From contig JACQJM010000184.1 in NCBI GenBank assembly GCA_016205045.1, positions 1 through 13,984 of the forward strand: DNA of 13,984 nucleotides, written 5' to 3'. The notes beneath the pieces are model-generated. The model searched no databases. It was not told the DNA's origin and worked only from the letters and a program-made list of their open reading frames with translations. Shown in pieces: positions 7,828 to 12,475 of this stretch (position 1 is its first letter; each line of letters starts with the position of its first letter). Source of the stretch: Elusimicrobiota bacterium. GTDB lineage: Bacteria; Elusimicrobiota; Elusimicrobia; JACQJN01. The position numbers and the translations under genes were made by a program.

Positions 7828-8172
7828 TTAGACCACCAATTGAACAAGTCCCATTTCTGCGTTGTCTCCCTGACGTCTATCTAAACGATACAAGCGGGTG
7901 AAACCTCCTGCACGATCTTTATATCGGGGGACTAACACCTCAAAAAGCTTCTGGGTCCCTGTTTTATTTCTTAAAATGCGCCGCACCTCGCGATGATTTC
8001 CCTGACAAGCCAGGCTGATGAGATGATCGGTTGTCCGACGCAACTCCTTTGCCTTGGGCAGCGTAGTGCGCACGCGTTCCTGCAAGAGAAGCCCAGTAGC
8101 CATATTGGCCAACATTCTCCTCCGATGCGCTCCTGTCTTAGAAAGCTTTCTCCCGCCAGAATTCTTGATCAT
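7828..8172 (-). CDS. rplQ: 50S ribosomal protein L17
   Basis: This 114-residue basic protein has the L17 pattern: GRKLSKTGAHRRRMLANMATGLLLQERVRTTLPKAKELRR (about 7-46) followed by the end motif RLYRLDRRQGDNAEMGLVQLV. L17 binds 23S rRNA on the exit side of the large subunit. It is the last gene of the classic alpha operon and directly follows rpoA. The N-terminus is slightly unusual: MIKNSGGRKL replaces the common MRH-(R/K)-xGRKL, but no other in-frame start is available. ATG 8170-8172 has no Shine-Dalgarno; a heptamer repeat array runs right up to it. The stop (TAA) is immediately followed by the mreB ATG. Confidence 0.97.
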   Translation of the reverse strand: MIKNSGGRKLSKTGAHRRRMLANMATGLLLQERVRTTLPKAKELRRTTDHLISLACQGNHREVRRILRNKTGTQKLFEVLVPRYKDRAGGFTRLYRLDRRQGDNAEMGLVQLVV

Positions 8173-8296
8173 AGGTCGTGAAACGTTAGACGTGAAACGT
8201 TAGACGCTAAACCGATAAACTGCGATACCGTCATTTTACATCTATTCATCGCACTTGTACACCTCGCGTCTTGCGTCTTGTATCTCACGTTTTATG
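8173..8296. repeat. rpoA-rplQ spacer with two heptamer arrays
   Basis: This 124-nt spacer holds two short tandem arrays. Near rplQ a 14-nt unit (plus strand CGTGAAACGTTAGA) is repeated exactly at 8177-8190 and 8191-8204; the unit itself is two related heptamers. Near rpoA four heptamers in register run from 8265 to 8292 (CGCGTCT, TGCGTCT, TGTATCT, CACGTTT). Between them lies about 60 nt of unique, AT-richer sequence containing a possible promoter. The first family recurs, inverted relative to transcription, in the map-infA spacer. Confidence 0.8.
8233..8261 (-). promoter_or_regulatory. Possible internal sigma-70-type promoter for rplQ-mreB
   Basis: On the minus strand TGTACA (8256-8261, four of six matches to TTGACA) is followed after exactly 17 nt by TAAAAT (8233-8238, five of six matches to TATAAT). 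It sits in the unique part of the rpoA-rplQ spacer and could supply extra transcription of rplQ and the mre genes. Matches of this quality arise by chance in AT-rich DNA, so confidence is low. Confidence 0.25.
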
Positions 8297-9313
8297 CTAA
8301 ACCTGCATTCCCAGAGAGAATCCCATGTCTTTAAGTCTATCTTTGATTTCATCCAAAGATTTTTTACCAAAATTCTTAACGGCTAAAAGCTCTTCTTCTT
8401 TTTTTTGGACCAAGTCTCTCACGGTTCTGATGCGAGCCACCTTCAAACAATTAGCCGCACGCGAGGAGAGCTCGATCATTTCTACCGGCTGGTCCAAAAG
8501 CTCCTTTAGCTTAGTGTCCAGAGTCGATGATCCGGCCAAAAGACCCATGCCGTTCTCTGGCAAGCCTTCTCCACCCATCTCTTGTGCCGCGGGGGGTTCG
8601 ACCTGAACTTCTTCTACAGGAATGAAAATATCTAGGGATTCCCGAAGAAGTTTAGCCGCTTTCGAGAGAGCTTCGCGAGGTTTCAAAGACCCATCTGTCC
8701 ACATTTCTAAAACCAAGCGATCATAGTCCGTGATTTGACCGACTCGGGCATTCTCCACATCGTAATGCACTTTTACCAAGGGAGAAAATAAAGCATCCAC
8801 CGGAAGGAATCCGGACGGCCAATGGGACTGTGCTCGGATCTCTTCCGCGGGGACATACCCACGTCCACGAGAAATTTCGATCTCCATTTCCAGCTTTCCC
8901 CCTGCTTCCATGTTGGCGATGACCAAATCCGGCGTTACGATCTCGATGTTGGCATTCTCTTGAATCTGGCTGGCCTTGACTGGACCTTCTTTTTTTATGG
9001 AAAGGTAGACCGTTTCCGGGCCATTGGAAAATAGCCTCACGCGAAGTTTTTTGAGGTTGAGAAGAATGTTGATGACATCTTCCCGCACTCCATTGAGAGT
9101 GCTATATTCATGCTTAGCCCCTTCAATCCTCACTCCCGTGACCGCCGCCCCATCTAAACTTGAAAGCAGCACGCGCCTAAGAGAATTGCCGACCGTATGA
9201 CCATATCCTCTCTCATAGGGCTCTGCAACGAATTTTCCGTAAGAATCTGTATGGGCTTTCTCATCCCAATTCAACTTCTGCGGTAATACTAACTCTTTGT
9301 AAGCGACGGCCAT
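8297..9313 (-). CDS. rpoA: DNA-directed RNA polymerase subunit alpha
   Basis: Alpha forms the dimer that seeds RNA polymerase assembly, and its C-terminal domain contacts promoter UP elements and activators. The 338 residues compare with 329 in E. coli. The N-terminal domain (about 1-235) shows PYERGYGHTVGNSLRRVLLSSLDGAAVTGVRI (32-63) and the VHYDVENARVGQITDYDRLVLEMWTDGS stretch. A flexible linker rich in Glu/Gly/Pro covers about 236-265. The C-terminal domain ends with ELSSRAANCLKVARI and NFGKKSLDEIKDRL; R285 corresponds to the DNA-contacting R265 of E. coli. The ATG (9311-9313) has a strong GGAGG five bases upstream, one of the clearest ribosome-binding sites in the window. It lies 53 nt after rpsD, in the conserved alpha-operon order. 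Confidence 0.99.
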   Translation of the reverse strand: MAVAYKELVLPQKLNWDEKAHTDSYGKFVAEPYERGYGHTVGNSLRRVLLSSLDGAAVTGVRIEGAKHEYSTLNGVREDVINILLNLKKLRVRLFSNGPETVYLSIKKEGPVKASQIQENANIEIVTPDLVIANMEAGGKLEMEIEISRGRGYVPAEEIRAQSHWPSGFLPVDALFSPLVKVHYDVENARVGQITDYDRLVLEMWTDGSLKPREALSKAAKLLRESLDIFIPVEEVQVEPPAAQEMGGEGLPENGMGLLAGSSTLDTKLKELLDQPVEMIELSSRAANCLKVARIRTVRDLVQKKEEELLAVKNFGKKSLDEIKDRLKDMGFSLGMQV

Positions 9314-9366
9314 TGAATCCTCCGGTTTTTGTTACAAGTGCGGGGAAATGCCAAATTTTCCCCTCG
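9314..9366 (-). other. rpsD-rpoA spacer with small hairpin and rpoA ribosome-binding site
   Basis: The spacer holds a 7-bp inverted repeat (GGGGAAA / TTTCCCC, about 8-nt loop) shortly after the rpsD stop and a strong GGAGG before rpoA. There is no U-run after the hairpin, so it does not look like an intrinsic terminator; it may be an RNA-processing or stabilising stem. Unlike the neighbouring spacers it contains no heptamer repeat. Confidence 0.5.
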
Positions 9367-9993
9367 CTACTTGGAATAATACTCTACCACCAGCTGCTCT
9401 TGGATCGGGAACGAAATTTCTTCCCGTGTCGGCATTCTCAGAAGTTTACCCGAGAGTTCCCCTGCATTAAATTCTAGAAAGCCCGGACGTATACCGCGCT
9501 TCTCGGTGGCTTCCAATCCCAGTTTTACGGCAAGATTTTCTTTGAGTTTTGGATTTAAGGAAACTTGATCTCCCGGCTTGATCCCATAAGAAGGAATATT
9601 TAGCGCTTTTCCATTGACTCGCACATGCCCATGAAGCACCAGCTGTCGGGCGGTCTTCAAGGATAAACAAAAACCCAAACGTTTCACCACATTATCCAAA
9701 CGAAGCTCCAAATACTGAAGAAGAGCCTCTCCGGTTTTCCCCGTGGCCTTAGAAGCTTTCTCAAACAGAAGTTCAAAAGGACGTTCCGTCATGGAAGCCA
9801 TGCGCCGCAGCTTTTGCTTCTCTCTAAGACGAACTGCATATTCCGACATCTTACCGCGCTGCGGGCGCGCAGCTCCCGGCGGCGTGCTTCTTTTTTCAAG
9901 AATGCATTTGGTAAAGCACTTATCTCCTTTAAGAAATAATTTGGTTTGTTCACGACGACATAATTTACAAACAGGTCCAATATATCTAGCCAT
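9367..9993 (-). CDS. rpsD: 30S ribosomal protein S4, zinc-ligand form
   Basis: S4 is a primary 16S rRNA binder that nucleates 30S body assembly and, in several bacteria, represses its own operon. The 208 residues begin MARYIGPVCKLC. Four cysteines (C9, C12, C26, C30) form the C-x2-C-x13-C-x3-C zinc site of the Cys-containing form. The S4 RNA-binding domain follows (about 99-160: LELRLDNVVKRLGF...RQLVLHGHVRVNGKALNIPSY), and the family's C-terminal EEISFPIQEQLVVEYYS is present. The ATG (9991-9993) is preceded by AGGAG with 9-nt spacing, held in the loop of a 10-bp hairpin. The leader is almost the same as that of rpsM, which makes S4-mediated feedback on both genes an attractive but unproven idea. 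Confidence 0.99.
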   Translation of the reverse strand: MARYIGPVCKLCRREQTKLFLKGDKCFTKCILEKRSTPPGAARPQRGKMSEYAVRLREKQKLRRMASMTERPFELLFEKASKATGKTGEALLQYLELRLDNVVKRLGFCLSLKTARQLVLHGHVRVNGKALNIPSYGIKPGDQVSLNPKLKENLAVKLGLEATEKRGIRPGFLEFNAGELSGKLLRMPTREEISFPIQEQLVVEYYSK

Positions 9994-10023
9994 TAGTTTT
10001 TACTCCTGAAATCGTAAAAACTA
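9994..10023 (-). promoter_or_regulatory. Hairpin presenting the rpsD Shine-Dalgarno in its loop
   Basis: A perfect 10-bp inverted repeat (TAGTTTTTAC 9994-10003 and GTAAAAACTA 10014-10023) encloses a 10-nt loop. In the RNA the loop ends in AGGA, and with the first stem G it forms AGGAG, 9 nt before the rpsD ATG. The stem touches the start codon. This geometry could gate initiation, for example through S4 binding; the regulatory role is inferred. Confidence 0.6.
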
Positions 10024-10115
10024 GTTCTAAGTGTCAGGGTTCTAGGTTCTAGGTTATCAAGGAAACTCCTTAAAAAACTTCGAACTTCGAACTTCGAACT
10101 TCGAACTGGTTTCAT
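9994..10115. repeat. rpsD leader cassette (copy of the rpsM leader)
   Basis: This 122-nt spacer between rpsK and rpsD is a modular cassette. In transcription order it has four GTTCGAA-type heptamers (10078-10107), a T-run, a small AAGGA-GTT-TCCTT hairpin (10059-10071), heptamers of the TAGAACC/TAGAACT type (10023-10058, one base longer than perfect register) and the Shine-Dalgarno hairpin. The same modules in the same order lie upstream of rpsM, with only scattered differences besides one insertion there. Confidence 0.85.
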
Positions 10116-10595
10116 TTATACTCTTCTCAACTTTGGCGGACGACAACCGTTGTGCGGCAAAGGGGTAATGTCTTTAATAGACACAATATGAAGTCCTGCC
10201 GATTGTAGCGCTCGAATAGCCGTCTCACGACCCGGTCCCGGCCCATTGACAAATACAGCCACCTGTTTAACTCCCGCTTCAATGGCTTTTCGCGCCACAT
10301 TGCTCGAGGCCACCTGAGCGGCAAAGGGTGTTCCTTTCTTAGTTCCCTTAAACCCGCTAGACCCCGCAGAGGCCCAGGCCAAAACGTCTCCGCGCTCATC
10401 AGTAATGCTGACAATCGTATTGTTGAAAGAGGAAAGGATTTGCACCTTCGCAAAAGTAATCGTTCTCCAGGACCTCTTTTTAGGCGCTCCTCGGGGAGCG
10501 GATCTGGGTGCCCCCGACGCTGCATCGGGAGACTGCCCGCTCGGCACATTTTTAGAGCCGGGCCTTGAAGCTTCTTGTTTCTTTTCATCAACCAT
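10116..10595 (-). CDS. rpsK: 30S ribosomal protein S11 with N-terminal extension
   Basis: S11 sits on the platform of the small subunit, where it contacts 16S rRNA near the mRNA exit and E site. The core is clear: SFNNTIVSITDERGDVLAWASAGSSGFKGTKKGTPFAAQVA (about 55-95), then GPGPGRETAIRAL and the invariant end ITPLPHNGCRPPKLRRV. The protein has 159 residues against about 129 in E. coli. The first 40 or so residues are a low-complexity Ser/Pro/Ala/Gly/Lys tract, and its DNA contains two small palindromes (10485-10500 and 10513-10529). The ATG at 10593-10595 has a GGAAGAGG purine tract just upstream, and no later ATG precedes the core, so the extension is probably translated. rpsK lies 24 nt after rpsM. 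Confidence 0.97.
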   Translation of the reverse strand: MVDEKKQEASRPGSKNVPSGQSPDAASGAPRSAPRGAPKKRSWRTITFAKVQILSSFNNTIVSITDERGDVLAWASAGSSGFKGTKKGTPFAAQVASSNVARKAIEAGVKQVAVFVNGPGPGRETAIRALQSAGLHIVSIKDITPLPHNGCRPPKLRRV

Positions 10596-10619
10596 TTTTT
10601 CCTCTTCCTTATCTCGCTT

Positions 10620-11051
10620 CTATTTTTTGGCCTCAGGAGCCTTCCCTGCGGGCGCGGCTACTGCTGCCGGTTTTTTACCCGGAGAACCCGAACCCACCGT
10701 CCTACGGCGACCTCGACGTGTTCTTGCGTTCGTTTTAGTTCTCTGACCACGCACGGGAAGATTGCGACGATGCCTTAACCCTCGATAAGAGTTGATATCG
10801 ATGTAGCGTCGCACATTTTGTTGAATTTCCCGACGAAGTTCTCCCTCTACTTTATACTCTTTAGACAACGTTGCATTCAAAAGACCCACCTGGGCCTCAC
10901 TAAGATCTTTGACTCGTGTGCCAGGATTAATCTGAGAACCCAGCTTTTCTAAAATCTGCTTAGCCAAAGGTCTTCCGATCCCATAGACGTATCCTAGGGC
11001 GATATCAATTCTTTTGCTCTTGGGCAAATCTACTCCAGCAACTCGTGCCAT
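10620..11051 (-). CDS. rpsM: 30S ribosomal protein S13 with C-terminal extension
   Basis: S13 is in the head of the 30S subunit. It bridges to the 50S, and its basic tail reaches the A/P-site tRNA region. The core shows MARVAGVDLPKSKRIDIALGYVYGIG (1-26), the helix-hairpin-helix region, RYIDINSYRGLRHRRNLPVRGQRTKTNARTRRG (about 82-114) and the basic end GRRR. Normal S13 stops near residue 118-125; here about 20 further residues rich in Ala, Pro, Gly and Lys follow (143 in total). The ATG at 11049-11051 is preceded by AAGGAG in the loop of a hairpin. It is the first gene of the alpha-operon core; in E. coli this position is the target of S4 translational control, though through a different RNA fold. 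Confidence 0.98.
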   Translation of the reverse strand: MARVAGVDLPKSKRIDIALGYVYGIGRPLAKQILEKLGSQINPGTRVKDLSEAQVGLLNATLSKEYKVEGELRREIQQNVRRYIDINSYRGLRHRRNLPVRGQRTKTNARTRRGRRRTVGSGSPGKKPAAVAAPAGKAPEAKK

Positions 11052-11053
11052 AT

Positions 11054-11084
11054 TAGTTTTTACTCCTTAAAGTCGTAAAAACTA
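11054..11084 (-). promoter_or_regulatory. Hairpin presenting the rpsM Shine-Dalgarno in its loop
   Basis: The same 10-bp stem as before rpsD (TAGTTTTTAC 11054-11063, GTAAAAACTA 11075-11084) encloses an 11-nt loop that ends in TAAGGA on the RNA and forms AAGGAG with the first stem base. The two bases AT separate the stem from the rpsM ATG. The loops of the two copies differ except around the Shine-Dalgarno, which suggests that stem and ribosome site are the conserved parts. Confidence 0.6.
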
Positions 11085-11148
11085 GTTCTAGGTGCAAAGT
11101 TCTAAGTTCTAAGTCATTAAGGAAACTCCTTAAAAAACTTCGAACTTC

Positions 11149-11169
11149 CCTGCCCGTCCGGCAGGCGGG
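11149..11169. mobile_element. 21-bp GC-rich palindromic insert in the rpsM leader
   Basis: A 21-nt segment containing the inverted arms CCTGCC and GGCAGG around CGTCC, followed by CGGG, interrupts the heptamer array between C and G of a TTCGAA. The duplicate array before rpsD lacks it. No target duplication is visible. It resembles the short GC-rich palindromes scattered through many environmental genomes; mobility is inferred from the clean presence/absence comparison. Confidence 0.55.
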
Positions 11170-11198
11170 GAACTTCGAACTTCGAACTGGTTTTACCA

Positions 11199-11312
11199 TC
11201 ATCCCTGTCTCTGCTTATGCCGAGCATTAGAGCACAGCACTCGCAACACCCTGCGCCTTTTGATGACTTTACATTTCTGACAAATAGGTTTGACTGAGGC
11301 TCTTACTTTCAT
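11199..11312 (-). CDS. rpmJ: 50S ribosomal protein L36, zinc form
   Basis: This 37-residue gene encodes MKVRASVKPICQKC at the N-terminus and ends SNARHKQRQG, a near-perfect L36. The zinc ligands C11, C14, C27 and H32 follow the C-x2-C-x12-C-x4-H pattern of the zinc-containing form. L36 is a small late-assembling protein that binds 23S rRNA near the base of the L7/L12 region. The position between infA and rpsM is the conserved one. The ATG (11310-11312) has a GGAGG seven bases upstream, but that site and the first two bases of the ATG are in one arm of a 17-bp inverted repeat. Translation may therefore depend on ribosomes arriving from infA. Confidence 0.98.
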   Translation of the reverse strand: MKVRASVKPICQKCKVIKRRRVLRVLCSNARHKQRQG

Positions 11313-11383
11313 CCCACCACCTCCATGGGCACACAATCAGTGTGCCCCAAATTGATCAACGCTTCGCATGGAGGTGGTGGGAT
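11311..11383 (-). promoter_or_regulatory. Long inverted repeat sequestering the rpmJ ribosome-binding site
   Basis: Two perfect 17-bp arms (11311-11327 and 11367-11383) enclose a second hairpin with GGCACAC/GTGTGCC arms (11328-11334 and 11340-11346, 5-nt loop). In the RNA the 3' arm contains GGAGG and the A and U of the rpmJ start codon. The 5' arm begins 4 nt after the infA stop codon. The predicted effect is closed rpmJ translation unless the stem is opened, for instance by a ribosome terminating on infA or by a bound protein. There is no U-run, so a terminator is unlikely. Confidence 0.75.
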
Positions 11384-11387
11384 CATC

Positions 11388-11606
11388 TCATTTCTCTCTA
11401 TACACAATCCTTCCTCGACTCAAATCATACGGAGAAAGCTCCAGGCGAACCTTGTCTCCGGGGAGAATTTTAATGTAGTGCATTCTCATTTTTCCTGAAA
11501 TGTGCGCCAAAACTATTTTGCCTCCCGGAATCTCCACCCGAAACATGGCATTGGGCAACGCCTCTTTAATAATCCCTTCTAGTTCGATTTTATCGTTATT
11601 GCTCAC
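11388..11606 (-). CDS. infA: Translation initiation factor IF-1
   Basis: IF-1 binds the 30S A site during initiation and assists IF-2 and IF-3. The 72-residue protein is a single S1-like OB fold. It shows IELEGIIKEALPNAMFRVEI (7-26), the HISGKMRMHYIKILPGDKVRLELSPYDLSRGRIVYR stretch and the expected length. The start is GTG (11604-11606), giving MSNNDKIE. An upstream ATG (11616-11618) is out of frame and meets a stop within eight codons. The region before the GTG is a G-rich GGGGTGGTGGG rather than a standard Shine-Dalgarno, and it is complementary to the 5' arm of the inverted repeat behind the gene. infA lies between map and rpmJ, as in many bacteria. Confidence 0.98.
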   Translation of the reverse strand: MSNNDKIELEGIIKEALPNAMFRVEIPGGKIVLAHISGKMRMHYIKILPGDKVRLELSPYDLSRGRIVYREK

Positions 11607-11709
11607 CCCACCACCCCATTAAACGTAAGATGTGCGACGTAAAACACTAACTTAGGAGAAATTAGAAGTTGCAGAAAACTTTTCACGTCTAACGTTTCAC
11701 GTTTCACAA
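11607..11709. repeat. map-infA spacer with heptamer arrays
   Basis: Two stretches follow a 7-nt register. One is at 11682-11709 (plus strand TTCACGT, CTAACGT, TTCACGT, TTCACAA) and the other at 11621-11641 (AAACGTA, AGATGTG, CGACGTA). The first belongs to the same ACGTGAA/ACGTTAG family as the array before rplQ but is in the opposite orientation relative to transcription. It overlaps the last two codons of map, including its TGA. About 40 nt between the arrays are unique. No convincing promoter is seen. Confidence 0.75.
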
Positions 11710-12471
11710 AATTGTGAGAATTTCATGCCCTTGTTTAGTCACCACCACCGTATGTTCAAAATGTGCAGAGCGGCTTCCATCCTTGGTCACCGCAGTCCAA
11801 CCATCTTCTAAAACTCGCACCTCGGGCCCGCCCAAATTGACCATGGGCTCAATGGCTATTGTCATGCCCGTTTGAAGCCGGGGACCGGCGTGAGGCGATC
11901 CGTGGTTGGGAATGGCGGGATCTTCGTGAAGATTCCTTCCTATTCCATGACCAACAAACTCGCGGACCACAGACATCTTTTGTGCCTCTATCCAGCGCTG
12001 AACCGCGTAAGAAATATCTCCTACTCTCTGATCGGGGCGCACCTGTTCAATCCCCAGGCTGAGCGCCTGCTTAGTTACCTCTAGCAACCGCTGAGAGTTT
12101 GTAGGAAAAGCACCCACCCCCACCGTCACGGCCGCATCCGCATAAAAACCGCGGACAATAGCACCCAAATCTAGCCCTATGATGTCTCCCGTCTTCAACA
12201 CTTTTTCCCTTCGAGGAATACCGTGAACCACTTCTTCGTTCACCGAAGCACACAAGGTGCAAGGAAACCCCCGATAATTCAAGAAAGCTGGTTTCGCCTT
12301 ACGCTTTAATATCTCGGCATGGGCAATGCGATCCAAGTCCTCCGTGGTTACTCCCGGCGTCGCCGCTCGAGTTAACAGATCCAACACTTCGGCCACTACC
12401 CGGCCCGCCTCCCTCATCCATCCAATCTCTTGGACACTTTTTAAATCGATAGCGACCGCTGCCATAGACAT
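11704..12471 (-). CDS. map: Methionine aminopeptidase, type I
   Basis: This cytoplasmic metalloenzyme removes the initiator methionine from nascent proteins. With the start at ATG 12469-12471 it has 255 residues, close to the 264 of E. coli. The five metal ligands are visible with a constant +4 offset from E. coli: D101, D112, H175, E208 and E239, in GLDLGAIVRGFYADAAV, GHGIGRNLHEDP, IEPMV and HFEHTVVV. The short form without an N-terminal zinc finger is type Ia. The frame is open further upstream to 12543, but that would add a 24-residue tail overlapping adk and unlike the family, so I reject it; a second ATG two codons in is possible. No clear Shine-Dalgarno is present. It starts 4 nt after the adk stop, suggesting coupling. 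Confidence 0.97.
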   Translation of the reverse strand: MSMAAVAIDLKSVQEIGWMREAGRVVAEVLDLLTRAATPGVTTEDLDRIAHAEILKRKAKPAFLNYRGFPCTLCASVNEEVVHGIPRREKVLKTGDIIGLDLGAIVRGFYADAAVTVGVGAFPTNSQRLLEVTKQALSLGIEQVRPDQRVGDISYAVQRWIEAQKMSVVREFVGHGIGRNLHEDPAIPNHGSPHAGPRLQTGMTIAIEPMVNLGGPEVRVLEDGWTAVTKDGSRSAHFEHTVVVTKQGHEILTIL

Positions 12472-12475
12472 TCGC

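Larger units (their letters stand above)
11052..11198. repeat. rpsM leader cassette with heptamer arrays and palindromic insert
   Basis: This 147-nt spacer between rpmJ and rpsM repeats the modules of the rpsD leader. It has GTTCGAA-type heptamers (11138-11188, interrupted), a T-run, an AAGGA-GTT-TCCTT hairpin (11119-11131), five heptamers in perfect register from 11084 to 11118 (plus strand AGTTCTA, GGTGCAA, AGTTCTA, AGTTCTA, AGTCATT) and the Shine-Dalgarno hairpin. Removing 21 nt at 11149-11169 makes the GTTCGAA array identical in length and sequence to the rpsD copy. Confidence 0.85.

Noticed and set aside
8177..8204. Binding-site pair for a transcription factor from the 14-nt direct repeat
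   Set aside because: The same units occur in another spacer in the opposite orientation as part of a general 7-nt periodic pattern, so a specific operator is not supported.
10059..10077. Intrinsic terminator at the AAGGA/TCCTT hairpin with a run of A/T
   Set aside because: In the direction of transcription the T-run precedes the hairpin, and the stem is only 5 bp; on the other strand the tract is A, not T.
10078..10107. CRISPR-like array from the repeated GTTCGAA units
   Set aside because: Units are 7 nt with no spacers; this is a simple tandem array.
10127..10591. Minus-strand 154-codon frame overlapping rpsK
   Set aside because: It is a +1 shadow of S11; the S11 frame holds the invariant family sequence.
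11311..11383. Terminator between infA and rpmJ
   Set aside because: The stem is strong but no U-run follows; rpmJ coding sequence begins at the stem base.
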